Shown here: in pieces, positions 8,556 to 16,416 of the stretch
Layout: every line of letters begins with the position of its first letter
Position numbering within the stretch: position 1 is the first letter of the stretch
Source: Streptomyces aureus
Lineage (GTDB): Bacteria > Actinomycetota > Actinomycetes > Streptomycetales > Streptomycetaceae
Assembly: GCF_001418135.1 (NCBI RefSeq)
Contig: NZ_LIPQ01000112.1
Span: 1-49,801 of the forward strand
Direction of reading: 5' to 3'
Length of the DNA stretch: 49,801 nt
Notes under the pieces: model-generated
What the model was told of the DNA's origin: nothing
Databases searched by the model: none
The model's input: the letters and a program-made list of their open reading frames with translations, nothing else
Made by a program: the position numbers and the translations under genes

Positions 8556-8602
8556 CATCGTACGGTGGTGACGCAGAACGAGCCGAAGGGATCACCACCT
8601 CC

Positions 8603-9283
8603 ATGGGGCACCTGACCCACCGCGACCTGAACGCTTCCCGAGAGCGGCTGCGCGACCAGGTCGCCCATGCCCTGCGCGCCGCCCTGATCTCCGGCGAACT
8701 GCGGCCGGGCGTGGTGTACTCGGCCCCCACCCTGGCAGAGGACTTCGGGATCTCCGCCACACCCGTGCGTGAGGCGATGCTCGACCTGGCCCGTGAGGGG
8801 CTGGTCGAGCCCGTCCGCAACAAGGGGTTCCGGGTCACCGAGGTCGACGAACGCGACCTCGACCAGTACACCGAGATCCGTGCGCTCATCGAGATCCCGA
8901 CGGTCGGCCGCGTCACCCGGTCCGCCACGCGCGAGGACCTGGAGGCGCTGCGGCCGGTGGCCGTCGAGATCGTGCGCGCCGCCCGTGAGCACGACCTCAT
9001 CGGCTACCTGGAGGCGGACCGGCTCTTCCACCTCACCCTGCTCGGCCTCGCGGGCAACGAGCGCCTCGTCGAGACCGTCGGCGAGCTGCGCAAGCGGTCG
9101 CGCCTGTACGGGCTCACCGCCCTCGACGAGAGCGGCGACCTCATTCCCTCGGCGGAGGAGCATCTGGAACTGCTCGACCTGATGATCGCCGGGAACGCCG
9201 AGGGCGCGGAGGCGTGCATGACCCGGCACCTGGGCCACGTCCGTTCCCTGTGGGCCAAGAGCGAGGGACCGGCCGAAGGCTAG
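8603..9283 (+). CDS. GntR-family regulator, FCD subfamily
   Basis: This 226-residue regulator has an N-terminal winged helix (LRDQVAHALRAALISGEL, then SATPVREAMLDLAREGLV) and an all-helical C-terminal FCD ligand domain from about residue 85, with the metal-binding style residues of that fold. Related proteins control hydroxyproline and other acid catabolism by responding to a pathway intermediate. It is the last gene of the cluster, so it probably represses the divergent promoters near 1.85 and 1.98 kb. I chose the ATG at 8603 with GAAGGG upstream; a GTG overlapping the aldehyde dehydrogenase stop would add 17 residues. Confidence 0.87.
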   Translation: MGHLTHRDLNASRERLRDQVAHALRAALISGELRPGVVYSAPTLAEDFGISATPVREAMLDLAREGLVEPVRNKGFRVTEVDERDLDQYTEIRALIEIPTVGRVTRSATREDLEALRPVAVEIVRAAREHDLIGYLEADRLFHLTLLGLAGNERLVETVGELRKRSRLYGLTALDESGDLIPSAEEHLELLDLMIAGNAEGAEACMTRHLGHVRSLWAKSEGPAEG

Positions 9284-9445
9284 GCCGGGCCCGTCGGGAT
9301 CATGGCCGGGCGACGGCGACGTCGGCTCCGACGGTGAGGCCGGCCGCGCGGACCGCACCATGGGCGGCGAGGGCGAGCCAGGTGCGGGCGGCATGCTTGG
9401 CTCACGTACCGAACGCTTGTCACGCACCGAGGGAGCGATGCTCAC

Positions 9446-10423
9446 ATGTTCACTCTGCCCATCGGCGATCAGGCCAGGCTCCGCCCCCTGGAGCCCTCGC
9501 GGGCACCGGAGTTCCTCGCCCACATCGACCGCGCACGGGACACCGTCGACCCCTGGATCCCCTGGGCGACATTCAGCACCGACCTGCCCTCCGCCACGGC
9601 CACCCTCCAGCGCTACGCCGACCGGCTGGCCACGGACAACGGCGGGATCTTCGGCATCTGGCTGGACGACACCCTGGTCGGCGGCGTCATGTTCACCCGC
9701 TTCGACAGCACCTCGGGCGTGTGTGAGATCGGCTGCTGGCTCGAGAAGGCGGGGGAGGGGCGGGGCCTGGTGAACCGGGCCTGCCGGACCCTGATCGACT
9801 GGGCCTTCACCGAGCGGGGGATGAGCCGGGTCGAGTGGTGGGTCGCGGCGCACAACGCCCGCAGCATCGGGGCCGCGCGCCGGCTCGGCATGACGCGTGA
9901 CGGGGTGCTGCGGCGGCATTCCCCGTACCGGGGAGTGCGGCACGACATCGAGGTCTGGTCGGTCCTCTCCGAGGAATGGCCGACTGCCGGGGAGGGGTCC
10001 GCGTCCGGCGTCCAGGCCGAACTCGACCGGCTGATGGGTGTGTTCGTCGGTGCCTTCACCAACACCGGCGGCAGGCGGCCCGACCTCGACGTCATCCGCG
10101 ACGTGTTCGTCCCGCAGGGCAGGATCATCGCGAACGTCGGAGCCGAACCGGTGATCTACGATCTCGACGCGTTCATCGAACCTCGCCAGAGGATGCTCAC
10201 CGACGGGACCCTGACGGAGTTCTCCGAATGGGAGGTCGCCGCGCGCACCGAGATCTTCGGATCGATCGCCCACCGCTTCAGTGAGTACCGGAAGTCCGGC
10301 TACCACGACGGCGAGTGGTTCGAGGGTTCCGGCCACAAGACCACCCAGTACCTCCTGACCCCGGCGGGATGGAGGATGTCCTCGCTGGCCTGGGACGACG
10401 TGCCGGCTGCCGTCGCCGGCTGA
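9446..10423 (+). CDS. GNAT N-acetyltransferase fused to a SnoaL/NTF2-like domain
   Basis: This single 325-residue frame contains two domains. Residues 1 to about 180 are a RimJ/RimL-type GNAT: RLRPLEPSRAPEF at the start, GCWLEKAGEGRGLVNRACR in the acetyl-CoA region, and VAAHNARSIGAARRLGM as the conserved C-terminal helix. Residues from about 195 to the end read as an NTF2-like (SnoaL/DUF4440) domain, LDRLMGVFVGAFTNT through TTQYLLTPAGWRMSSLAWDD. In close relatives these domains are normally separate. No frameshift is needed to join them. The substrate is unknown. The gene stands alone downstream of the hydroxyproline cluster and ends at a strong hairpin. Confidence 0.8.
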   Translation: MFTLPIGDQARLRPLEPSRAPEFLAHIDRARDTVDPWIPWATFSTDLPSATATLQRYADRLATDNGGIFGIWLDDTLVGGVMFTRFDSTSGVCEIGCWLEKAGEGRGLVNRACRTLIDWAFTERGMSRVEWWVAAHNARSIGAARRLGMTRDGVLRRHSPYRGVRHDIEVWSVLSEEWPTAGEGSASGVQAELDRLMGVFVGAFTNTGGRRPDLDVIRDVFVPQGRIIANVGAEPVIYDLDAFIEPRQRMLTDGTLTEFSEWEVAARTEIFGSIAHRFSEYRKSGYHDGEWFEGSGHKTTQYLLTPAGWRMSSLAWDDVPAAVAG

Positions 10424-10479
10424 CCGTGCGGACACCGGTGAGTGGGACAGGAAGAGGAGGAGGGGGCCGGGGGCGTGGT

Positions 10480-10506
10480 CGAGGGCCGCGCCGGTCGCGG
10501 CCCTCG
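10480..10506. terminator. Bidirectional hairpin between convergent genes
   Basis: CGAGGGCCGCG and CGCGGCCCTCG form an 11-bp perfect stem around a CCGGT loop. It lies between the convergent GNAT-SnoaL and VOC genes. There is no U-tract, as is usual in Streptomyces. Confidence 0.7.
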
Positions 10507-10514
10507 GCGGTCGC

Positions 10515-10904
10515 CTACGAGGGCCGGCCGCCGTACGGCACGGTGATCAGCTCCATGAGGTGACCCGCCGGGTCGACGAAGTACACGCCCTGGCCGCCGT
10601 CATGGTGGTTGATCGCGCCGGGCTGCTTCCGGTGCGGGTCGGCGTAGTGCTCGACGCCGAGCTGCCTGATCCGTGCGTACGCCGCGTCGAACTCCTCGTC
10701 GGAGACCAGGAAGGCGTAGTGCTGGGGCGTGATCCTGTCCGCCGGGATCGTGGCGAAGTCCAGAGTGACGTGGTTGCTCAGATCGACCGCGACGAACGGC
10801 CCCCACTCGGCGGTGATCTCAAGGCCCAGCAGGTTCGCGAAGAACTCCGCGGATTCCCGGTTGTCCCGGGCGTGGACGATGGTGTGGTTCAACTCGACTG
10901 ACAA
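10515..10904 (-). CDS. VOC-family (glyoxalase/bleomycin-resistance fold) protein
   Basis: This 129-residue protein has two vicinal-oxygen-chelate modules: LNHTIVHARDNRESAEFFANLLGL at the start, and HYAFLVSDEEF followed by GQGVYFVDPAGHLMELIT at the end. The candidate metal ligands are His in NHTIV and HYAF and Glu in HLMELI. I place the start at TTG (10904) because CGGAGG lies six bases before it; the longer frame adds an arginine-rich stretch without family character. The substrate is unknown; roles in drug resistance, ring cleavage or isomerisation are all known for this fold. Confidence 0.8.
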   Translation of the reverse strand: MSVELNHTIVHARDNRESAEFFANLLGLEITAEWGPFVAVDLSNHVTLDFATIPADRITPQHYAFLVSDEEFDAAYARIRQLGVEHYADPHRKQPGAINHHDGGQGVYFVDPAGHLMELITVPYGGRPS

Positions 10905-11091
10905 GGAATGCCTCCGAAGGCATCTCCCGACACCTCCGTGCCGCACCCGGGCGGTGACCGGCACGCGATGTCGCCGTAGATCCTGGACGTTGCTGTCCGT
11001 GTCGCTGTTGTCCGTCCGCTGATCTCCGTGAGGCGCTCAGACCATCTCCAAGTTTACGGCGCAGGCGAACGCCGGCATCCGCATCCACCCC

Positions 11092-11137
11092 TTGCCTCAC
11101 CTATCGAGATTCGATAGGTTCCCATCGTAAATCGATG
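11092..11137 (+). promoter_or_regulatory. Promoter with palindromic operator for the DUF2975/HTH pair
   Basis: TTGCCT (11092-11097) and TAGGTT (11115-11120) are a -35/-10 pair with a 17-base spacer. The perfect inverted repeat ACCTATCGA-GAT-TCGATAGGT (11099-11119) fills that spacer and overlaps the -10. A second, related dyad, CATCG-TAAAT-CGATG (11123-11137), covers the predicted start point. This AT-rich island stands out from its surroundings. Binding by the HTH protein encoded two genes downstream would repress its own operon; that part is inference. Confidence 0.7.
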
Positions 11138-11149
11138 TAAGGGTGGGTC

Positions 11150-11641
11150 ATGGGAAAGCTGGCAGTGCGTGCGTTGCGCGCCGTGCTCGCCGTGGTGCTT
11201 GCCGGCACCGTGTGCGTACAGGCGTTGATGGTGTGGGTGCTGGTCAGTGGGAGCGACCCTGAGGACGGGTCGCTTCCCCTGACCCCGCTGCGCGTGATCG
11301 TGATCCTGGGGATGGCGTCGGCGCAGGTCGCTCTGGTCTCTGTGTGGCGGCTGGTGGCGATGGTGCGACGCGGAACCGTGTTCTCCCACGCCGCCTTCCG
11401 GTACGTGGACCGTGTGATCGGCGCGATCGTGGCGGCCGCCGTCCTGTGGTTCGCGGTCACGGTCATCAACGCGCCGGGCCAGCGGGAGGACCCGGGCGTC
11501 ACCGTCATCATGGGCGGGGTCGGCGTGGCCATTCTGGGGGTCGCGCTCATCGTCCTCGTGCTGCGGATGCTGCTCGCTCAGGCCGTCGAGCGCGATGTCG
11601 AAGCCGCGCGCATGCAGGCCGAGCTTGACGAGGTCATCTGA
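11150..11641 (+). CDS. DUF2975-family membrane protein
   Basis: This 163-residue protein has four predicted membrane segments at about residues 8-32, 45-68, 88-106 and 118-142, with a basic loop after the second (RLVAMVRRGTVFS) and a charged C-terminal tail (ERDVEAARMQAELDEVI). This fits the DUF2975 family, whose members are usually encoded next to a small YozG-like HTH protein exactly as here. The family function is not established; a membrane sensor for the paired regulator is plausible. Its stop overlaps the HTH start by one base (TGATG). Confidence 0.8.
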   Translation: MGKLAVRALRAVLAVVLAGTVCVQALMVWVLVSGSDPEDGSLPLTPLRVIVILGMASAQVALVSVWRLVAMVRRGTVFSHAAFRYVDRVIGAIVAAAVLWFAVTVINAPGQREDPGVTVIMGGVGVAILGVALIVLVLRMLLAQAVERDVEAARMQAELDEVI

Positions 11642-11862
11642 TGCCGATCGTCGTCGACATCGACGTGATGCTGGCCAGGCGGAAGATGTCCGTCGGCGAG
11701 CTCGCCGGCCGCGTGGGGATCACGCCCGCCAACCTCGCGGTGCTCAAGAACGGCCGTGCCAAGGCGGTGCGGTTCGCGACGCTCGCAGCGCTCTGCGAGG
11801 TGCTGGAATGCCAGCCGGGCGACCTGCTGCGCTGGGAGGTCGAAGACACCACGGACGGCTGA
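11641..11862 (+). CDS. Small Xre/YozG-like HTH regulator paired with DUF2975
   Basis: This 73-residue protein is nearly all helix-turn-helix. MLARRKMSVGELAGRVGITPANLAVLKNG is the HTH, and ATLAALCEVLECQPGDLLRW is the conserved closing segment of the HTH_26/YozG group. Translation is coupled to the DUF2975 gene by a one-base stop-start overlap. It probably binds the TATCGA-type palindrome in its own promoter. A hairpin terminator follows. Confidence 0.85.
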   Translation: MPIVVDIDVMLARRKMSVGELAGRVGITPANLAVLKNGRAKAVRFATLAALCEVLECQPGDLLRWEVEDTTDG

Positions 11863-11896
11863 CGTCCCCAGGACGCGGCGGGGTGAGACCTCGCGG

Positions 11897-11927
11897 GGCG
11901 GGTGCCCCTCCTCGGAGGGCACCCGCC
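11897..11927. terminator. Bidirectional hairpin between convergent HTH and Lrp genes
   Basis: GGCGGGTGCCC (11897-11907) and GGGCACCCGCC (11917-11927) form an 11-bp perfect stem with a 9-base loop that can pair further. It ends two bases before the stop codon of the convergent regulator. Confidence 0.75.
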
Positions 11928-11928
11928 T

Positions 11929-12387
11929 CTACTCGGGCAGGGGGCGGTCGTCGATGACGTTCTTCATGACGAGGGTGGAGGTCAGGCGCTGGACCCCGGG
12001 CAGTCGGGCGAGCTGCTGGTCGTACAGCTTCTGGAACGCGACCAGGTCGGCAGTCGCGATCCGCAGGAGGTAGTCGGGCTCGCCGAAGAGGCGCTGCGCC
12101 TGAAGCACGTGCGGAACGGCGGCCACGGCCTCTTCGAAGGCCGTCACGGTGTCGGCGTCCTCCCAGCGCAGGGTGGCGAACACGAGGGCCTCGAAGTTCA
12201 GGCCGACGGCGGCAGGGTCGACGACGGCGCGGTAGCCGCGGATCGCGCCTTCGCGTTCGAGGTCGCGCAGCCGGCGGTGGCACGGCGAGACGCTGAGCTT
12301 CACGCGAGCGGCCAGCTCGGTGATGGTCAGACGGCCGTCGAGCTGCAGCTCGGTAAGAATCTTCCGGTCCAGGGCGTCCATGGGCAA
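11929..12387 (-). CDS. Lrp/AsnC-family transcriptional regulator
   Basis: This 152-residue protein has an N-terminal winged HTH (LDRKILTELQLDGRLTITELAARV, then SVSPCHRRLRDLEREGAI) and a C-terminal RAM effector domain (FGEPDYLLRIATADLVAFQKLYDQQL, LPGVQRLTSTLVMK). It is divergent from a LysE-type exporter, a recurring arrangement in which the Lrp protein senses an amino acid and switches on its export. The start could be the ATG at 12387 or the one at 12381. Confidence 0.9.
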   Translation of the reverse strand: MPMDALDRKILTELQLDGRLTITELAARVKLSVSPCHRRLRDLEREGAIRGYRAVVDPAAVGLNFEALVFATLRWEDADTVTAFEEAVAAVPHVLQAQRLFGEPDYLLRIATADLVAFQKLYDQQLARLPGVQRLTSTLVMKNVIDDRPLPE

Positions 12388-12492
12388 GATTCTCCCTCAG
12401 TTCGCGCGATCATGGGGTAAAGACGCAAACACCTTCGGATGTATCCGGCCTAGCCTTCCCTCCAGAGCGAGAAGTGCGAGAGGGAACGATCG

Positions 12493-13110
12493 ATGGATAC
12501 GACGACGCTGGCGGCCTTCCTGGTGGTGGACCTGCTCCTGGTGTTCACCCCCGGTGCGGACTGGGCCTACGCGATCACCGCCGGTCTTCGGGAACGTTCG
12601 GTCGTCCCTGCGGTCACGGGCCTGGTCGCCGGGCACGCGGCCTACGCGCTGGTGGCCGTCGCGGGTCTTGCGGTGATCGTGGCGAGTTCCCCGGCCGCCC
12701 TCACCGCACTGACCGTGGCCGGCGCCGGCTACCTGCTGTGGCTGGGCTGGGGTGTTCTGAGGCAGCCGGCCGTACCGGAGGCCACGGGCGAGACCGCGTC
12801 GGCCTCTCGCGTACGGGTCATGCTCAAGGGGGCCGGGACCAGCGGCCTGAACCCGAAGGCACTGTTGCTGTACTTCGCGCTGTTCCCGCAGTTCATCGAC
12901 ACCGCCGACGGCTGGCCGGTCGCTGCGCAGACCGGTCTGCTCAGCACGATGCACCTGGCCGCGTGTGCCGTCGTCTACCTCGCCGTCGGCGTGCTTGCCC
13001 GTACGGTCCTCAGGACCCGGCCCTCGGCCGCCCGGGTCGTCACCCGCGTCAGCGGCGCCATGATGATCGCCATCGGCACGTTCCTGCTGGTGGAACGCCT
13101 GGCCGGCTGA
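12493..13110 (+). CDS. LysE/RhtB-family amino acid exporter
   Basis: This 205-residue membrane protein has about six hydrophobic segments and the family signature at the N-terminus (FLVVDLLLVFTPGADWAYAI) and in the middle (GAGYLLWLGWGVLR, GLNPKALLLYFALFPQFI). RhtB-type proteins export homoserine, threonine, leucine or related metabolites. GAGAGGGAAC precedes the ATG by about 7 bases. The divergent Lrp gene, 105 bases away, is the likely regulator. The exported compound is unknown. Confidence 0.88.
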   Translation: MDTTTLAAFLVVDLLLVFTPGADWAYAITAGLRERSVVPAVTGLVAGHAAYALVAVAGLAVIVASSPAALTALTVAGAGYLLWLGWGVLRQPAVPEATGETASASRVRVMLKGAGTSGLNPKALLLYFALFPQFIDTADGWPVAAQTGLLSTMHLAACAVVYLAVGVLARTVLRTRPSAARVVTRVSGAMMIAIGTFLLVERLAG

Positions 13111-13301
13111 AGGCTCCGGCCCGCTCCACCCGAGTCTTCCCGCCCACGGACCGCTCCCCGCCGCCCTCCCCGCCAGCCTGGCCGGCAAGCGAGCCGCGGT
13201 GGTACACGAGGGAACAAGACGGATCGGGCAAGCACCCTCCGGCCACTCGCCGGCCCCACCTCCTCGGAGCGTGTGATCAGCAGTGATGCCACCCGTGACC
13301 T

Positions 13302-14495
13302 GTGCCTGACTGGTACCCGACCTGGGCCGGCCCTCCGCCACCCGCTCCGGCCGCCTCTGCCCCCGAGGCGCTTTGTCCCCCTTATGTGGATATTCTGTCC
13401 GGTGTGATCGAGTCTGGACAGCTACGGCTACGGCTCCGCCGGCGCTATGGCCCAGGGATGTTTGTGCGGCTATCGCCGGTCATGCTGACCGTCGTGATCG
13501 CCGCACTGGCCTACAACACTCCGCCGGAGATGGCTTTCAGCCGCCTCCTGCCGGCCGCACCGGCCCTGGCCGCCGCCATGTGGCCGGTCCTGCCCACTGT
13601 CCTGCTCGGCACGGTCTGCCTGGTGCTGATGATCGGCCTCAGCCTCGTGTTCCCCGACCTCGGAACATGGTGGACGGCTGCGGGGATCATCGCCGTCACC
13701 GTCGCCGCGGCGTACGGAAGCCATGTGCGGCTCCAGCGGGAACGCACCCTCCTGCAGGTGCGTCTCGTCGCCGACGCGGCGCAGCAAGTGGTGCTCAGCC
13801 CGATGCCGCGCCGCTTCAGAAACGTCGAGATCGAGTCGCTGTACCTCGCGGCCGCGGCCGAAGCACGCATCGGCGGGGACTTCTACGAGGCCGTCGACAC
13901 GCCGTACGGGGTCAGGCTGCTCATCGGTGACGTACGGGGCAAGGGTCTGCCGGCCGTGGGAGCGGCCGCCGCCATCGTCAACGCCTTCCGCGAGGCGGCC
14001 TTCAGTGAGACGGACATGGTCGGCGTCGCGCGCAGGCTCGACGCCACCTGCACCCGCTACAACGGAGCCTTTCCCCCCGAGGGGACGATGGAGCGCTTCG
14101 CCACCGCGCTGCTCGTCGAGATCCCGGACGCCGGCGGCAGGATCGACGTCCTCAACTGCGGACACCCGCCCCCGCTGATCCTGAACCGCGCGACGCTGCG
14201 CGTCGTCGAGTCGCGGACCCCCTCGCCTCTGCTCAGCCTCGCCGACCTGCTGGGCGACCACTACAACGTCGACACCTGCAGCTTCGCCCCGGGTGACCTG
14301 CTGCTCCTCTACACCGACGGAATCGCCGAGGCCCGCGATCGGCGCGGCGAGTTCTTCCCCCTGGCGGCCTGGACGCGCCGACAACCCCTGACGCCACCCC
14401 GCGAGCTTCTCAACGCGCTTCACCGCGATCTTCTCCGCTACACCCACGGGCGTCTGGACGACGACATCGCCGCCCTCGCTGTACGCCTGAGCTAG
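13302..14495 (+). CDS. Membrane-anchored PP2C/SpoIIE-type protein phosphatase
   Basis: This protein of up to 397 residues has an N-terminal membrane region of about four helices (residues roughly 53-140) and a C-terminal SpoIIE phosphatase domain (about 165-397). Metal-binding aspartates are visible in RIGGDFYEAVD (Asp193), LLIGDVRGKG and GRLDDDIAAL, and NCGHPPPLIL is characteristic. Such enzymes dephosphorylate STAS anti-anti-sigma factors and so release alternative sigma factors. No anti-sigma kinase lies beside it. The start is uncertain: GTG at 13302 is the longest option, and internal GTGs near 13385 and 13405 are possible since no clear ribosome site is seen. Confidence 0.85.
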   Translation: MPDWYPTWAGPPPPAPAASAPEALCPPYVDILSGVIESGQLRLRLRRRYGPGMFVRLSPVMLTVVIAALAYNTPPEMAFSRLLPAAPALAAAMWPVLPTVLLGTVCLVLMIGLSLVFPDLGTWWTAAGIIAVTVAAAYGSHVRLQRERTLLQVRLVADAAQQVVLSPMPRRFRNVEIESLYLAAAAEARIGGDFYEAVDTPYGVRLLIGDVRGKGLPAVGAAAAIVNAFREAAFSETDMVGVARRLDATCTRYNGAFPPEGTMERFATALLVEIPDAGGRIDVLNCGHPPPLILNRATLRVVESRTPSPLLSLADLLGDHYNVDTCSFAPGDLLLLYTDGIAEARDRRGEFFPLAAWTRRQPLTPPRELLNALHRDLLRYTHGRLDDDIAALAVRLS

Positions 14496-14558
14496 GACCT
14501 GTCCGGCCGATCTCGGACTGTGGGAGGATGCCGTCCATGACGTGCATCCGAAGGGGCC

Positions 14559-14969
14559 GTGCCTCGTAGAACCCCCGCTTCAATTCGGCCGCGGGAACGC
14601 GGCCGGGGTAGCCCCTGGGTGCGGTATCGCGATGTCCCAGGTCTGTCGGGAGCGGCGAATGCCGCTGTCCGTGTGCTTGAACGGGAGCGATTGTCTCCGG
14701 GAATCGTGGCGGTGGCGCTGAGCGTGTGGTCCGTGCGCGTCCACGGCACGAGGCGCCGGTGGAGACGATGGGAGGCGGAGTTCACCTGCTCCTGCTGCGG
14801 CGAGGGTTGGGCCCGGGACAAGCTGCAAGACGCTCTGTTCATGCTTCCGCCAAGGTCCGCCGGCGAACTCCGGGTGCAGGTCGAGCGCCTGGACGCGGTG
14901 CTCCTCGGGCGAACGCATCACGAACCGACGGAAGACCCGGCGTTGGCGTGGTGGCATCGCAGGTGCTGA
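14559..14969 (+). CDS. Hypothetical protein with CxCC motif
   Basis: I do not recognise a named family. The 136-residue frame has a coding-like second half: a Trp/Arg-rich stretch (TRRRWRRWEAEF), a CSCCGEGW motif that could bind a metal, and a helix-rich tail (SAGELRVQVERLDAVLL). The first 40 residues are low-complexity and basic, so the true start may be a GTG near 14619. It lies just upstream of an IS5-type remnant. It could itself be part of a mobile element cargo, but no transposase motif is visible in it. Confidence 0.5.
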   Translation: MPRRTPASIRPRERGRGSPWVRYRDVPGLSGAANAAVRVLERERLSPGIVAVALSVWSVRVHGTRRRWRRWEAEFTCSCCGEGWARDKLQDALFMLPPRSAGELRVQVERLDAVLLGRTHHEPTEDPALAWWHRRC

Positions 14970-15012
14970 CCGTACCCATGCCGCTCACGGGGTCGTTGGC
15001 TCTGGGCGGGGG

Positions 15013-15229
15013 GATCTGACAGACCTGCTGCGGCGACGCTGCATCCGCCACGTCATCTCCGAGGAGAGCGACCAGGCCGGGACCGCGTACGCCAGGGCTG
15101 GGCGGGGGTCGCCCACCCGGCTTTGACAAGGAGCGGTACAGGAAGCGCAGCACCGTGGAACGGGCGATCAACAAGCTCAAGAACTACCGAACCGTGTCCG
15201 CGAGGTACGACAAGCGCGCCCGCTCTACG
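15013..15229 (+). pseudogene. IS5-family transposase remnant
   Basis: Two adjacent reading frames together give the middle and C-terminal part of an IS5-type transposase. The first frame reads LTDLLRRRCIRHVISEES and then DQAGTAYARAG. After a frame change near 15100 the second reads GGRPPGFDKERYRKRSTVER followed by AINKLKNYRTVSARYDKRA. The GGRP-FD-Y motif and the NTVER-like segment with its catalytic Glu are family hallmarks. The N-terminal DDE part and the inverted repeats are missing. The second frame runs open into the next gene and creates a false N-terminal extension there. Confidence 0.8.
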
Positions 15230-15238
15230 ATCATGCCC

Positions 15239-16051
15239 ATGTCGACTTCCATTTCCACCCTCCCGGTGCTCCGAGGCCGGGACGGGGCCATCCTGTCCGT
15301 CGAGGACATCGGACTGGTCCTCGACCTCCCGCGCGAGCAAGTCACCTTCACGCCGGACGGGTTGGGCCGGATACGCGCCGAGGGCCGCTCGGTCCTGATC
15401 GAACTGCGGGCGAAGGCGGGGGCGACGCCGCGCGTCCACCGCATCGACGACGTGGACGAGGCAGCGGCCATCGCCTTCGCCGACGGGGTCAACGCGATCC
15501 TGGCGAACCGGACGGACAGTGACGACGTCGACGGGGCCCCGTTCGCCGTGGTCCGCTCGCTCGCCCCCACCTGGCGGACGCGGTTCCACCGCCGGATCCT
15601 GCGGGGCACGCTGTGGCACCTGCTGGCGCTCGTCGTCCTCTGCGTGGTGGCCGCCTCACTCGGCATCTGGGACTTGGTGCTCCTCACGGTCCCGGCCGGC
15701 GGCTTCGCCTGGCTGGGCCTGTGGCTCGGCCTGTACGGGGTGCTCCGCGCGCGGCGGGAACGCTGGTTGTACCGGCACGGCGTCACGGTGACCGCCACCC
15801 GGGCCACGATGTCCCGCGGTGCGTACGTCTACCCGGACGCGACCGGGACGTACCGCGGCTTCCTGCACGGCGAGGCCGGCCCCACGATCACCGTGGCCCA
15901 TCCCCAGGAGGACCCGGCGGACGTGCTGGTGCCGGCATCGCCGTTCACGCACCTGGTGAACACCTACGCGGGCGCCGTGCTGGTCTTCTGCTGCAGCGCC
16001 ATGACCGTCCTCCACGCCGTGATGGCGGTGGATTTCCTCCTCGACGGCTGA
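15239..16051 (+). CDS. Hypothetical membrane protein
   Basis: This 270-residue protein has a cytosolic N-terminal half with no recognised domain, a pair of membrane helices at about residues 127-175 (LLALVVLCVVAASLGIWDLV, then VPAGGFAWLGLWLGLYGVL), a soluble stretch and a final helix pair near the C-terminus. I chose the ATG at 15239 (or 15233) because upstream in-frame sequence is the IS5 transposase remnant and cannot belong to this gene. Function unknown. Downstream, a truncated ankyrin gene begins within 10 bases of the stop, so this end of the locus has been rearranged. Confidence 0.65.
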   Translation: MSTSISTLPVLRGRDGAILSVEDIGLVLDLPREQVTFTPDGLGRIRAEGRSVLIELRAKAGATPRVHRIDDVDEAAAIAFADGVNAILANRTDSDDVDGAPFAVVRSLAPTWRTRFHRRILRGTLWHLLALVVLCVVAASLGIWDLVLLTVPAGGFAWLGLWLGLYGVLRARRERWLYRHGVTVTATRATMSRGAYVYPDATGTYRGFLHGEAGPTITVAHPQEDPADVLVPASPFTHLVNTYAGAVLVFCCSAMTVLHAVMAVDFLLDG

Positions 16052-16060
16052 GCACGCATG

Positions 16061-16202
16061 AGAGAGGCGTGGTGCCCTCGGCGTCGTTGGTCTCCGGGCA
16101 GGCCCCGGCCCGCAGCAGAGCGTGGACACGGGTGCTGTCGTCGAACGTCGCCGCCTCGACGAGGCGCTTGGACAGTTTCTTCTGCCGTCGTCTGTTCACC
16201 AT
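16061..16202 (-). pseudogene. Truncated ankyrin-repeat protein, N-terminal stub
   Basis: On the minus strand a frame starting MVNRRRQKKLSKRLVEAATF and continuing DDSTRVHALLRAGACPE, then GTTPL, reads as the basic N-terminus and first ankyrin repeat of a repeat protein. Ankyrin character is lost at about 16060, just after the stop codon of the convergent hypothetical gene, and the frame continues only as antisense of that gene. The rest of the repeat array has been deleted. No partner for the missing part is seen in the window. Confidence 0.6.
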
Positions 16203-16416
16203 CGCTCAGGCTAGCCATCAGGTGGGGAAACGTCTGGTCACAGCCGCTCGTTGAGGGCCGCCACGAGGACGGTCGTCTCATATCGATCAGAAACGCATTG
16301 GGTCATTCGTTGAGGGTTGTCCCGGCTCACCGGAATTTGACGAGTCTCATTGGAGTCCGGCCACTCGGGATTCGTCTCATCGGACCTTGACGTCGCAGGT
16401 CAGGTACGGTGCGGGC
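16203..16416. other. Gene-free relic spacer between ankyrin stub and hypothetical gene
   Basis: No gene is supported here. Composition is noticeably lower in GC than the flanks. TCTCAT occurs three times, near 16276, 16346 and 16376, and CGTTGAGGG twice, near 16250 and 16309, which hints at old mobile-element ends. No clear terminal inverted repeats can be assigned. Confidence 0.4.

Noticed and set aside
9292..9397. Minus-strand stretch reading like a protein C-terminus (TWLALAAHGAVRAAGLTVG, then ADVAVARP)
   Set aside because: It has coding flavour but is preceded by stops, only about 34 codons long and matches no family I can name; it may be a relic but is too short to call.
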